From Arthrobotrys musiformis (Eukaryota; Ascomycota; Orbiliomycetes; Orbiliales; Orbiliaceae): a stretch of 64,000 nt of DNA. Every line of letters begins with the position of its first letter. The stretch's first letter is position 1. The translations under genes were made by a program, and so were the position numbers. The DNA lies in assembly GCA_036971715.1 (NCBI GenBank), contig JAVHJL010000006.1, positions 1,736,001 to 1,800,000 on the forward strand. The letters run 5' to 3'. Below, one piece after another: positions 22,542 through 33,100 of the stretch. The notes under the pieces were generated by a model, which saw nothing but the letters and a program-made list of their open reading frames with translations, did no database searches and was not told the origin of the DNA.

Positions 22542-23033
22542 TCACCTCGACCCCGGGAGCCGAAGCTCCCTCTTGTGCCTCCAGAAAAAGTCCAAAATAT
22601 GAATGACCTTTTCAACATGGTCTGCCTTACCATATCCGAGATCAAGAAAATCCTCCAAGACGGTGCGACACCAGAAGCGACACCCCTGTCCACCTGGAGT
22701 ATAGGTATAAAGCTGTCTCTCTCTGCGCAGAATGGCCCGAAGAAGGTCCCCAACGGTGAGCGATCTCATTGGAACAAAACTCCCACTCCTGAACCCAGCA
22801 GATGGAGCGTCGTAATTTGTCGATTGGACGATCAGTATCCCATCTGTCTCGTCGGGATTTGCGTTCCTGTCCAAATCCATATTCAGACGGACGAACTGTG
22901 GCCTCATGCTGGTTCTAGCGGAGACCTCAAGGTAAATGAACTAGTGGTTCATGTTACCACTGGGACGGCGTGCAACAAGGTGAACTGCTTGGACGGTCTT
23001 GCCGAGGTCTTCTTGATCGAGGTCTTCGAGCAT
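22542..23033 (-). pseudogene. DUF7770-like gene with internal TAG
   Basis: The frame from the ATG at 23033 is open for 30 codons, stops at TAG (22941-22943), and continues in the same frame to a normal stop at 22542. The combined 163-codon frame matches fungal DUF7770-type proteins as I recall them: VQAVHLVARRPSGNMNH, then YLEVS, LTVGDLLRAIL, a Y-T-P-G-G-G-C-R-F-W box, and a closing helical part. Just after MNH the family usually has Trp (TGG); here it is TAG. A TpG to TpA change is what RIP produces. No intron would remove the stop without losing conserved residues. Function of the family is unknown. The rest of the frame is intact, so the break is recent, or an assembly error. Confidence 0.68.
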
Positions 23034-23652
23034 AAAACGGGCCGTTGATGTGAAAACGTAGAGGAGTTCTTGCAAAACTAGTGTAGCTATAGCTAGCGCT
23101 AGTGGAGGAATGTAGGTAGACGATGCACAGTGTATTGATAAAAGGTGAGAATCCGCCACCAGAATTAGCCCAGAAATAAGTATGGCATTGGTTATTTGGC
23201 CATATTAAACTGAAGGTAGTTGTACAACAATTAATGACTATAGATCAGCTTTATGGAAGACTATCGCAAAATTCAGACGGTGGCACGCCAATCTAATAGA
23301 ATAACAAAATAAAAACATACTCGCATGTGCGTTGTATCGATCTATCGAGTACCTCTTGCCATCCAGGGCAACTGCCCGTCTAATACTATTCTTGATAGTA
23401 CCGATTCTGCGGACGGACTACGGCAGCTTCTATGGATTAAGCTCATCCAAGGTATTAACCTACCTGTACTATTCTAGTTTAGTGTGATCTGCCGCTCCTT
23501 TATTTTTACTGTCAGATATTTTTATATTATCGTTTGCCACAATCCTTGGCCTTTCGATTTCTACCTGGAATATAGCAAGAAGCTATAAAATTAAAAGCCG
23601 GTCAAACGGTATTGTTAGTAGAGTTAAGAAATCTAGTTGTGTGAGTTTGTCA
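23034..23652. other. Spacer between two broken genes
   Basis: AT-rich DNA of about 0.6 kb. The minus frame is open above 23033 but begins without ATG and is not protein-like. No gene was seen. Confidence 0.45.
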
Positions 23653-24676
23653 TTACGTAGGGGGCCGCATTGGCGTCAACCCAGCTTTGACGGTATACAT
23701 GCGACAGTCGCCGTAGGCATTCGAATAGGTCCTCACCCTGCGTACAGCCTCACCTTGCTTTTCCCATTTTCCCTCCGTAGCCACAGAGCAGAATATATTC
23801 CACCGAAGCCGAGTATACGCGGTCCATTTGCACATGTAAGTCGAAAAATGGTCCATAGACGCACGATCAAAATAAGCCGGGTACCATCAACCACAGCTCG
23901 CCATCGGGGCCTACAACCATATTACGAGGAGGCAGATCATGATGCGTGAACACGAGGGAGTAATCAAGAGGTGCCGGACCGGTGGTGCAACATCTCTCAA
24001 GTTCTTCAAACGACTTCTCTCGTTCCGTACGTTCGGGTGTATAGTTATGCCAAAAGTTCACCACTTTGGCGATATCTTCTGCTTTACTGGCTCGCGGTAG
24101 ACCCAATTCGCATTCAAGCCAGTACGACCGACATTCCAAGGTGTGACAAGACCCCAGTCGCTCATTGGTTTTCTTGTGCATGACCCTCAACATGCCCCGT
24201 AGTTGGAACGCCAGACGGATCGTTTCCTGCAGGTCGATATTCGGGAACAACTCCATCAAGTTCGCTCCAGGGACGTACTCCTGCACACATTCGTAATGCG
24301 TTTCTTCTTCGGTAGTATACTTGAGTATCCGTTCGATAGCTGGAGCTCGTACGCCGAGTTCTCGAGCAATATCGACGCCAGCCTTGAGATCTTGGATCCA
24401 ACCGTCGCCGTACGATTTCGTGACATAACCCTGGGATGTCCGGATCACTCGTGTGGAGCGAGGATAACGTGAAGTATCTCGTTCTCTAGCCTTTCGACGG
24501 AGCGTGTCAATGAAGCTCTTTAATTCGTCGTCGCTGAAACCTCGGATTACCTCGTCGTCGTTTTCTGAGTTGACATCAGTAAAGCCTAGGCAGGGCGGTT
24601 CGTCATCTGATGTATCTGACCCCGATGACCACGATATAGGCGGTGATTCGCACGGTTTGGGTTCCGGTTCGGACAT
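23653..24676 (-). pseudogene. APH/choline-kinase-fold phosphotransferase-like, broken
   Basis: Starts at the ATG at 24676 with an acidic Ser/Pro-rich leader of about 60 residues. A phosphotransferase-like domain follows: YVPGANLMELFPNIDLQE, and the catalytic loop HHDLPPRN (H-x-D-x4-N), then VGPDGELWLM. The family next has the metal-binding Asp in I-D-W plus a few residues before Y-P-x-Y-F. Here LWLM is followed after one base by codons for YPAYFDRASM in the next frame, so about 23 nt appear missing and the frame shifts; the first frame stops at 23867-23869. The second frame runs to 23653 with family-like sequence (GKWEKQGEAVRRVRTY). I infer an inactivating deletion. An intron starting at gtaccc after LWLM is the alternative, but its content looks coding. 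The substrate is unknown for this fungal family. Confidence 0.55.
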
Positions 24677-25072
24677 GGTGAGTCGAGCTTGTGGGTTCTG
24701 TAAATGCAAAAGATACGGCTTCGGAGTGTCTGATGATAAGGTACCCTTTCGGAGGTCAAATCAAGTGCAAACGAGTGATGGTGGTGCGCCAGTGAAAGAA
24801 AGTTTTGGTGGAGGGGAAGAGAAGAAGATATAGGCAGATCTAGAGGGTGGTGATGGATGGAAGTGATGGTCCCACAAACTTTGGGGGCTCAGCTGCGAGA
24901 ATATCAAAGCAATCAAGCACCTGCACACACCATCAAACTCAATGCCACGCGAGAAGCGAAATCTGCGTTGGCGTTGTTACATTTTTTCCGTCCTCCATCA
25001 CGCCCCCAGCACCTAGGACCCGAATTGTGTTCCGCCCTCAAATAGCCCATATGCAGCGAGGGTGAGGTAACC
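24677..25072. other. Spacer upstream of the tRNA
   Basis: Promoter side of the broken phosphotransferase-like gene and 5' flank of the tRNA. Nothing else was seen. Confidence 0.45.
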
Positions 25073-25193
25073 AGCCCAGTAACTCAGTGGTTAGAGTGTC
25101 GTTCTTATATGGAGAATCTGGCCTTTTCCCGAAAAAGATCAGCTTCATATACAAGAAATGCGAAGGTCGCGGGTTCGAATCCCGTTTGGACTA
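25073..25193 (+). tRNA. tRNA-Ile(UAU) with intron
   Basis: A-box TAACTCAGTGG, D-arm ACTC/GAGT, anticodon loop CTTATA with anticodon TAT at 25106-25108, T-arm GCGGG-TTCGAAT-CCCGT and B-box GGTTCGAAT are present. The layout parallels the intron-bearing yeast tRNA-Ile(UAU), with an intron of about 48 nt (25110-25157) after position 37. T-runs at about 25220 and 25233 can end Pol III transcription. The acceptor stem (AGCCCAG with TTGGACT) has one C-A mismatch, and the last anticodon-stem pair is T-T, so a diverged or failing copy cannot be excluded. Confidence 0.7.
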
Positions 25194-26055
25194 AACAATC
25201 CAATGAATTATCTACCATACTTTTTTTTGCATTTTTTTTTGGTTCTTTCGTTGGTTGGTTGCGCACGTTTTCTGCGCACATCTTACCTGTTGCATATTGG
25301 TCTTCATTTTTTGGGGTGTCGAGATGCATGGAGCGGCCAGATTAGGCAGCTGAAATATCCAACACCCTACGCTTTTAATTTTTGTGTTTGGATCCTCTAG
25401 GTCTTCGTGGTCGAGAAGGTGTGATAGAGGGAATAACTTTCCGGCCGAATCACAGTAAGCTTGTTTGGGTCTATGAGATCTTGAGACCGAACTACGACTA
25501 GCTTTACTACTATCGAACTACCCCGGCTAGCTGGAACAAGCACCCCACCATATCACGATATCTTCAAATCCCACGGCTCAGGGTGCTTCACGATAGACAC
25601 CGAGTCTATGACTAGATGGAAATACAATATGTTATAAAATCTAGATCTGGTTGGTTTCGGTCTAGTTTCTATATAGCCTATCGATATATCTATTAAACCA
25701 CCCTCTCAGCCCGCGGCCCGGTGATCATGATATAGCTAGGTATATTATCAATTGATCAAAGCAACTACCCCAGGTAGTTGAAGTAGAAAAAGAGAAAAGG
25801 ATCAAAGAATAAACAAATTATTTTATTGTTCACAATATGGTAATGGTTTTTTTTTATATCCCGTTGAATTGTTGAAAACCCAACTCCTCTCTGATGATGA
25901 ATCCCTGTAATATATAAAAATCAAAAAGGCTCAAACGGTTTCCTCGCCCCCAAAAGTGATATCATGCAATTACAACAAAAACTTCAAAGGTAAGGGTAAA
26001 AAGAAGGGACTACTCTTATTTATCAGTCCCACAGTCCTGCCTATACAGGCGTGAT
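25194..26055. other. Spacer after the tRNA
   Basis: T-runs after the tRNA, then AT-rich DNA up to the CYS4 3' end. No gene was seen. Confidence 0.5.
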
Positions 26056-27868
26056 CTACTCTTTCTTCCCCTGCTTAACCAAGTACCCCAAAAGATCAAC
26101 CTTGGTAACAACGTGCACGGGCTTCAAACCCCCCTCTTCTCGAGGTTCAGTCACAATAGCAACGCTGTTGTGTTCGAAGAACCTCGTGAGCGCACTAAGT
26201 GGTGTATCCAACGTGATCTGATCAAACTCCCTCTTCTTCCCTCCTCCGATCTTTGTGCCTTCTTTTCTTACAGATCCGATCTCGTTAGGATCAGTGACCA
26301 CCTCCGTGATCTTCCTGAAATCGAACATGGCCGCTTCGACAGAGGAAGTACCATCGATCTTTCCACGGGAGATGTAGGAGAGGAGATTGCCAAGGGTGAC
26401 GAGTCCGACGAGACGGGTGCCCGAGAGGACGGGGAGTTGGTCGAATGATTTCTCGCGCATGATGTTGATTGCTGAGTTTACATTTGCGTCAACTTGGATT
26501 GTGACGATGTTCTTGAGGCGGAGGGAGCGGATTGTGGCGTCCTGGTAGGGGGATTTAGTTGAGGTGGTGGGTTTTTCGAGTTCGTCGGGTGTGAGGAAGT
26601 CGTTGTTGACCATCCAGTCGTCGTCGATGAACTATTCCCATTACAAAATTAGTATCTTCCTTTTTCTATGGATGAATATCGGGACATACCTTGGTAAGAT
26701 AACTCCTAACACTATCCGGCAGAACCACAACCACAACATCATCCTCTCCCAAGTCCTTTGCGGCCAACATAGCAGCCTGCATAGCACTACCCGAGCTTCC
26801 ACCAACAAGCAATCCCTCCTCTCTAATCAACCTTCTCGCATACTTAAAGCTCTCCTTATCCTCAGTCTTGTACCACTTATCGACGATCTCCCTGCTCAAA
26901 ACATCGGGGATGAAATCATAACCAATACCCTCAACTTTATACCCCTCAGTGGAAGTATTCAAGTTCTCCGGGAACGCAAGAATACTGCCAACAGGATCAG
27001 CAGCAATGATTTTAATATCACTCTTATGCTTCTTCAACCCCCTCGCAATACCAGTGATGGTACCACCGGTACCAGCCCCGGCAACGAGCATATCCACCTT
27101 CCCACCGGTTTGCTCCCAAATCTCCTCAGCGGTACCGTACTCATGAGCGAGCGGATTGTCAACATTAGCGTATTGGTCAAGAATATGACTATTCGGAATC
27201 TCCTGCTGCAGACGTTTCGCAACACCAATGTGGGATTCCGGCGCATCCCATGCGGCTTCGGTGGGCGTCCGGACGATTTCGGCACCCAATGCGCGTAGCA
27301 CAGAGACTTTTTCCGCTGACATTTTCTCAGGGAGGGTGATTATTACCCTATACCCCCGGACGGCGCCGACGAGTGCTAGACCTATGCCGCTGTGCATATC
27401 ATGCAAGTTACCCCACGGAGGGGTCAACAACCGTTAGCACGCCATAATGAGCCAATAGAAATCCCACGTCCTTAAGTAATATTTATACAAAATAAAACCA
27501 CCACATTCCTAAAAAAAAAACTAAAACCAAAACCAAAAAAAGAAAGTGGAAGAGGAAATAACATACGTATTGCCACTGGTTGGCTCAATCAAAGTATCAC
27601 CGGGTTTGATCCTCCCGCTCTTCTCGGCTTCCAACACCATTCTCTTCGCGATACGATCCTTCACACTCCCACCGGCATTGAAGTACTCGCATTTTGCATA
27701 GACGGTGGCTTTGATACCCAGCGACTGTGGGATGCGGTTTAGCTTTACGAGAGGGGTTTGTCCGATGTGCGTGAGGATATCTGAGGCGACTGGTGGCGGA
27801 CGGCGGGATTGGGAGTCGGCGGTTGCGAGAGAGGCGAGAGAGGCGGCCATTGTTTGGAATGCTTCCAT
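26056..27868 (-). CDS. CYS4: Cystathionine beta-synthase
   Basis: Three exons, 27567-27868, 26690-27389 and 26056-26631; 525 aa, in frame (yeast Cys4 is 507). The PLP enzyme condenses serine and homocysteine to cystathionine, the first step of transsulfuration, in the cytosol. The N-terminal half is the fold-type II PLP domain: [11 protein letters not shown], Lys70 in GGSVKDRIA as the Schiff-base lysine, SGNTGIGLA completed over the 177-nt first intron, the phosphate-binding GAGTGGT loop, and GGSSGSA. The C-terminal exon encodes two CBS modules ([31 protein letters not shown]), the regulatory domain. There is no N-terminal heme-binding extension, as in other fungi. It shares a 413-bp divergent promoter with POP3. 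Confidence 0.97.
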
Positions 27869-28281
27869 TGATCTTTTTTAATATATAGTGTAGAATAGGT
27901 CTTACGAGGTGGGTGATGTTAGAATGAAAGAGAAGAAGAGAAGAGAAGAGAAGAGAGAGAGAAAAGTTGGAGTCTCGAGTCGAGTTAGGTAAGTCGAGCT
28001 AGGAAGAAGTTACAAGGAAAAAGTACCCGAGACAAAAAAGCACCTGTCGCAAAAGAACGTGTTGCGGTTGTTGCAGGTCTGTCGAAACCCATAAAAATTG
28101 TTAGACTCAAATCTGCCGCATCTAAGCGTCTCCACTTTCTCCCTGGGAGCTGGCTCCGGGGTCTCCACCGGGTCTCTAAGCTACACAGCAGTTAGCTGTC
28201 ACCCCGGTCTCTCTGTTACTAACCCGGAACCTCAGTCGCAAAACATCAAATTCCAACATCCTCATCACCCCCATCTCCACC
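27869..28281. promoter_or_regulatory. Divergent CYS4/POP3 promoter
   Basis: 413 bp between two divergent ATGs. A purine-rich GAGAA repeat tract (about 27925-27965) lies on the CYS4 side. No specific factor site is claimed. Confidence 0.6.
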
Positions 28282-29010
28282 ATGGCCTCCCTCAAAGACC
28301 GCGCCAAAAAGAGCAAAACGCTCTTCACCCTCGACACCCCAACCCCCACATTCTCCACCCCGCAATGGCCTGACATCACCCCCAAAACCTCATCCACCAT
28401 CTCAACCGCCCTCCTCACCCTCCTCTCCGACCTCCAAGAGCTCCAATCCACAGCAACAACATCACCAGATACCAACATCCCCATAATAAGCGGTATAAAC
28501 CCCGTAACCGCCCATCTAGAAAACCTCACCCCGCAATTCCTCCCACACTCAATCCCCCCCCTCAATTCCAACAACTCCAACAAAGAACCCCGAAAGCCCC
28601 TCGCAATCCTCGCAACGAGATCCGACGCCCCCTCGGCCCTCCTTTCCCACCTCCCCTTCCTCGCCGCCATAACCTCCACACCGCTACTATCCCTCCCAAA
28701 GGGCACAGAACAAAAACTCTTGAAACTGCTGAAACCGAAAAGTAATACCGTCTACACAATCCTACTCTTCCACGACACCCCGGAAGTCAGCACCTTAAAA
28801 TCCCTAATCCACGACGGGGAGAATACAATCGGATCCGTCAGTTTACCCGGAATACTCTCACAATCCCCAGTGTGGACCGAAACAAGGTGTAAATCCATCC
28901 AAACATCCGTCGGCGAGCGAAAACCCAAAAGAAAACCAGAAGACGCCAAAAAGATGGATAATACCGACGCTTCCAACCCCTCATCGAAGAAGGCCAAAAA
29001 GGAGGGGTGA
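28282..29010 (+). CDS. POP3: RNase P/MRP subunit POP3
   Basis: Single exon, 242 aa. Pop3 is an L7Ae/Rpp38-related protein of nuclear RNase P and RNase MRP, needed for tRNA 5' and rRNA processing. Family-like segments seen are TPQWPDI near residue 25, a helix with LLTLLSDLQEL, SGINPVTAHLENL, then KPLAILATRSDAPSALLSHLP, SLPKGTEQKLLKLL and TVYTILLFHDTPEVSTLKSL, which give the expected alternating strands and helices. The last 40 residues are Lys-rich with two KKAKK-type stretches, likely a nuclear localisation signal. Identification rests on remembered motif order in filamentous fungal Pop3 proteins; sequence conservation in the family is low. Confidence 0.8.
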   Translation: MASLKDRAKKSKTLFTLDTPTPTFSTPQWPDITPKTSSTISTALLTLLSDLQELQSTATTSPDTNIPIISGINPVTAHLENLTPQFLPHSIPPLNSNNSNKEPRKPLAILATRSDAPSALLSHLPFLAAITSTPLLSLPKGTEQKLLKLLKPKSNTVYTILLFHDTPEVSTLKSLIHDGENTIGSVSLPGILSQSPVWTETRCKSIQTSVGERKPKRKPEDAKKMDNTDASNPSSKKAKKEG

Positions 29011-30147
29011 ATTCCTCGTCTATGCACATTTTGGTACGACGGACGTTGGATTAAAGTATACGATGATACAAACTTCGCCTTGCTGGTCAGGCGAATAATC
29101 AGTATCGGTGGAACGGTATCAAGCGAGGACTATGCGCAAACTCGTTAAGACGAGGCATCGATGTTGAGCATAATAGGCGGATCTTCGTGCTACTTATGGG
29201 ACGAAGGAAGATGGACATGTCTACATCACGAGTGATTGGTATCAGGGAATCAAATATAGATGGTAGAATAAGTTTTGGTATTCCTAAACGCTAGAGACAG
29301 GATACACACCACAGCACATCAAAAATAGACTAGAGATAAGTACTTAGGTAGATAGGTAGATAATATGTAATATAATAAACAAACTGCACATAGAATGTAT
29401 GTATAACACGGGAAGAAATGTAAAGGGTGGATATTTGAACATATTAACTTCAGGTAGTAGTATAATAGAATCTGTTCTTCAGAGTGGATAAAAAAAGTAT
29501 GTACTCATGGTAAAAGTAAGATGTTTCGCTCATGAGAACACTGTCAAAAAAGGTAGAAAAAGGGTCTTGGGTCTCTCTTCAAAAGGCCGGGAAGAATAGA
29601 AGTAGAAGAAGGAAAAGAAGCAACAACGGGATATAAAACAGAAACCACAATAAAGAAGCATAGATACCAGAGCAAAGACGGACACAGGCTTTCCATAACA
29701 CACAGAGTCGCAGACAGATTTTTTGCAAGTCGCAAAAACGCATTATTACAACGATGTAGATATATGCGTGGGTAGAAAAAAACAAAGCCAAATAAAAATC
29801 GGGGCTTGCGAAAAAAAATCAAAGCACAATCCAGGGCCAAATCGCTATGCATGAGAACAGGAAAAAAAAACCGAGATACAGAGAATAAAAAGAAGAGTAC
29901 CCGACCGAAAATGAAAATACCTCGAAAATAAAACCAAAAGAGGATCGCTTGCATCTATCTTTCTTTTTTTGTCTCGCTCAATATGCTTCAAGATTGCATG
30001 TCATGACGTTCCGAACATAGCTCCGACTTGAGGGTAAACTCCAGGGTGGATTCGTCAGGGTATATCAGGTAAAATGGGAGAAGAAAAGAGAATACCCGGT
30101 CGTCGTCATGTACTCGTAGAAAGGTCATTGTCATTAAAGAACCTCAT
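29011..30147. other. Convergent spacer
   Basis: 3' flanks of POP3 and the BUD4-like gene, A/T-rich. A minus-strand open frame (29544-29954) is Phe/Leu low-complexity and has no start context; not called. Confidence 0.5.
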
Positions 30148-33100
30148 TTACCTCGTGCTACCACCATAGTGGGACTGGGGACGGGCCGAGCCGCGAGGTG
30201 GAAGACCAGTCCTCGGTCTGCTTGGGGTGCTCGTAGCGGAACTCGGTGTCATGCCCAATTGTTGGAAGTTAGGAGCGGAGACGGCGCTCTGGCTCCTGGA
30301 GTGAGAGGAAGTCTTTTGGACAGGAGTCTTGGGAGTCGTTGGGATCATGCTTGGCTTAGGAGGTGGAGGTGGGGACTTGAGTTTGTCTTCACGTTCCTTC
30401 TTCAAGATGAAATCGCACCAGTTCTTCCCATTAGAGGCACGGCCAATGGTATCGTTCAAGACCTTCATCCATCCATCCTTCTCCTTGGTGCTGTCGGCGT
30501 AAAAGTCGATACATTCACCATTGGCGAAGCGGATACGGAAGCCCTCTTCGATGAACATGTAACCCTCCTCGTCCTCTGCAAAGCCGGACTTACGGCGTTT
30601 CTTTGAACCAGATTGGCTGGTGAGTGTGCTGCGATCATCGAGGACCTTAGCTGCTTTGGCCAAGTTGATGTTAGCCCGTAATTGACGGGTACTCTCGTGG
30701 TAAGCAGTCAAGCGTGACCCCTCGAGCTTGAACCAACGGCGACGCCAGTACTAGGGAAAAGGCATTAGCATGGTTGTAAAATTTGGGGATGAAGAGGAGG
30801 AGGGTACTTACAGGACAATCACCACCTTGTTGTGACAGATATCCTTCGTAGGTTTGATTGACAACGTTCTCAGCTTCCCTTATATCCCGAATCGCTGCGT
30901 TCATACTTTTAGGCAGGTCGGCGTCAGTCATTCCTGGCAATCTAGGGACGAAAAGAAGTTGAATCTCTAAACGGCCGATCTTATAGGGCGGCTTGCGACT
31001 AGTGACATTCTTTTTGCCCTTGAGGCTGCTAACCTCGACTGCCCATTCATTAAAACAGGGAACCTCAATCGTGTACGGGCGACCGTAAGCCTTTTCTTCG
31101 AAGTCTTTAGCACTAACGTAACTTCGAGCAAAGCTGCCGTCCTTAGCAACTAGGTTGTGGAGTAATTCCCAAGACGAAGGTGGGGCGGCACGGCGTTGTG
31201 CAGCAACAGCGGCCTGCTGCTGACGCTGAAGTTGCTGCTGTTGTTGAAGCAGGCGCTCTTGCTCCTTCTTCTTCTTTGGAGAACCAAAGAAATTACCAAA
31301 TCTGGATTTAGACTTTGTTGGGCTTGGGGTAGGAGCAACGAAGATCTCTGGGGGAGTAACAGGGGCCGGTGGAGGGGAAAGTTTCGTTTGTAGAGTGAGT
31401 TGGAACTCAAGATCATCAAGAACAATGAGCTCGAATTCTTGTCCAATGGGTGCGTTCTTGCCAAGCTCCAACCAAGAGGTGGTAACGCAATGGAGTCCAT
31501 TGTCCAATGTCATACAGAAGTAACTGGACTCGTTCTGTGGAAGCGGTAGTTGCAAATCTTTGACAGCGACAACTTTTACGAAGAATCTTCCACGTTCTGC
31601 TCCTTCACCACCCATAGCGTTCTCAGGTGAGGCTTCAGTAGCTTCGGCGGCGGCGGCGGCGGCAGCGGCAGCAGCAGCGGCTGGTGTGTCCTTATCTTCC
31701 TCAACAACCGACAGCTCGGTAGCCTTGGCTGCTTGAGCCATAGCTGCAGCGTGTTGTTGGCGGCCGGTATCTAAAGACTTTCTCTTGACGCTGTCGCCTC
31801 TTCCGCTGCGTCGGCGTGGAGTAGTAGAGCCAGGGGATCCTTGCCATGGTTCTACGGTCCAACTTTGAGTCTTCTTGTGGGTAGATGTTTTAGCTGACGG
31901 CGTGGTCGGCTCTTCCCGAGTGGAAGCGTGGACAACTTTCGAGTTTTCTCTCATCAAGTATCCTCGTTTTTGGCTCTCGATAACACGCTCTAGCTCAACG
32001 GAAAGGCTGCTACCCATGTTGAGGTTGAGGCCAAGAGATGGGAGGGCGAGTTGGGAGGTTCGTTGAGCTGGCTTCTCCTTCTTGACTGGTTCCTCACCGA
32101 TGGTCTTTTGGGAACCAGAAGTTGACGGTCGGTCCTCTTCCTCCTCGTCTTCTTCTTCAACTTCTTCTTCCTGTGGGGCGACGGCCTTTTCTTCAACCTT
32201 GACTTCTTCGGCCTTGACAACCTCTTCCTTAACTTCTTCCGGCTCAGGAACAACTTGTTGGATCTTCTCGGCCTTGGGAGTTTCGATTTCGGCCTCGATT
32301 TCGGCCTCGGGCTCGGGCTCAGCTTTCGGTGTCTCGACCTTTTCTTCCTCAACCTCAACTTCGGCCTTCTTGAGCTCCTTGTTCCCCAAAAAGGCAGTAT
32401 CAATCTTGGGAACTGGAGGGACAGCAGGAACCGGTGGCACTTCCTCAGCGCGGCTTACGTGTCGTCTCGCAGCAGCCATTGTCGCGATATCGGCTGGAGT
32501 AGAGCTCTTTCGAGTCTTTAGCATGACACCACTAGCGGATCTGATGGTGGCACGACGGGCTGGAACTGGAGATGGAGTCCTTGCTCGAATCGACTCAGCA
32601 TCCCATGTGCTTTCGTCGTCCTCGTAATCATCCGAATCGTAAATATCGTGGCGGATGACGGACTCGCAAATACTCATGCTATCGGCTCTTTCATCATAAT
32701 CACTATCAGACCCGTCGGAGAGATTACCATTACGAGCTTGTTCCTCAAGGAAGGGGTAGGAAGAGTTGTTTGAGGTGGCATCGTTCAAAGACAATTTCCC
32801 GAGCTCAGGAAGATCAAGATCGGCTTGGCTTTCAGTATCATCGTGATATTCGGTCGATGAACCAAAAGCGCTGGCGAACGTGGCTTGGGTTGGGGTGGTA
32901 GGCTGGCTCTCGTCTTCCTCATACTCCTGGTATTGGTGGTTTCTCTCATACTCCGAGTCAGTACTGTATCTAGATTCGTCGTCCTCCCCAACTGGCGAAT
33001 CATACTCTTCTTCGGTAGCAGCGGCGGGGTTAGCGATGAAGCTGCGACGGAAGGAAGCTTGACGTCCGAGAATGTTAGGAAGAACTTCCGTCTCGTTTGA

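Noticed and set aside
26564..27298. 244-codon plus-strand ORF
   Set aside because: Antisense to CYS4; content is low-quality and lies over the PLP domain.
28176..28706. 176-codon minus-strand ORF
   Set aside because: Antisense to POP3 and starts inside its promoter; no family.
29544..29954. 136-codon minus-strand hydrophobic ORF
   Set aside because: Composition follows the AT-rich spacer; no start context or family.
32082..32627. Long plus-strand ORF rich in Ser inside the BUD4-like gene
   Set aside because: Antisense shadow of a Glu/Lys/Pro-rich coding region; low complexity.
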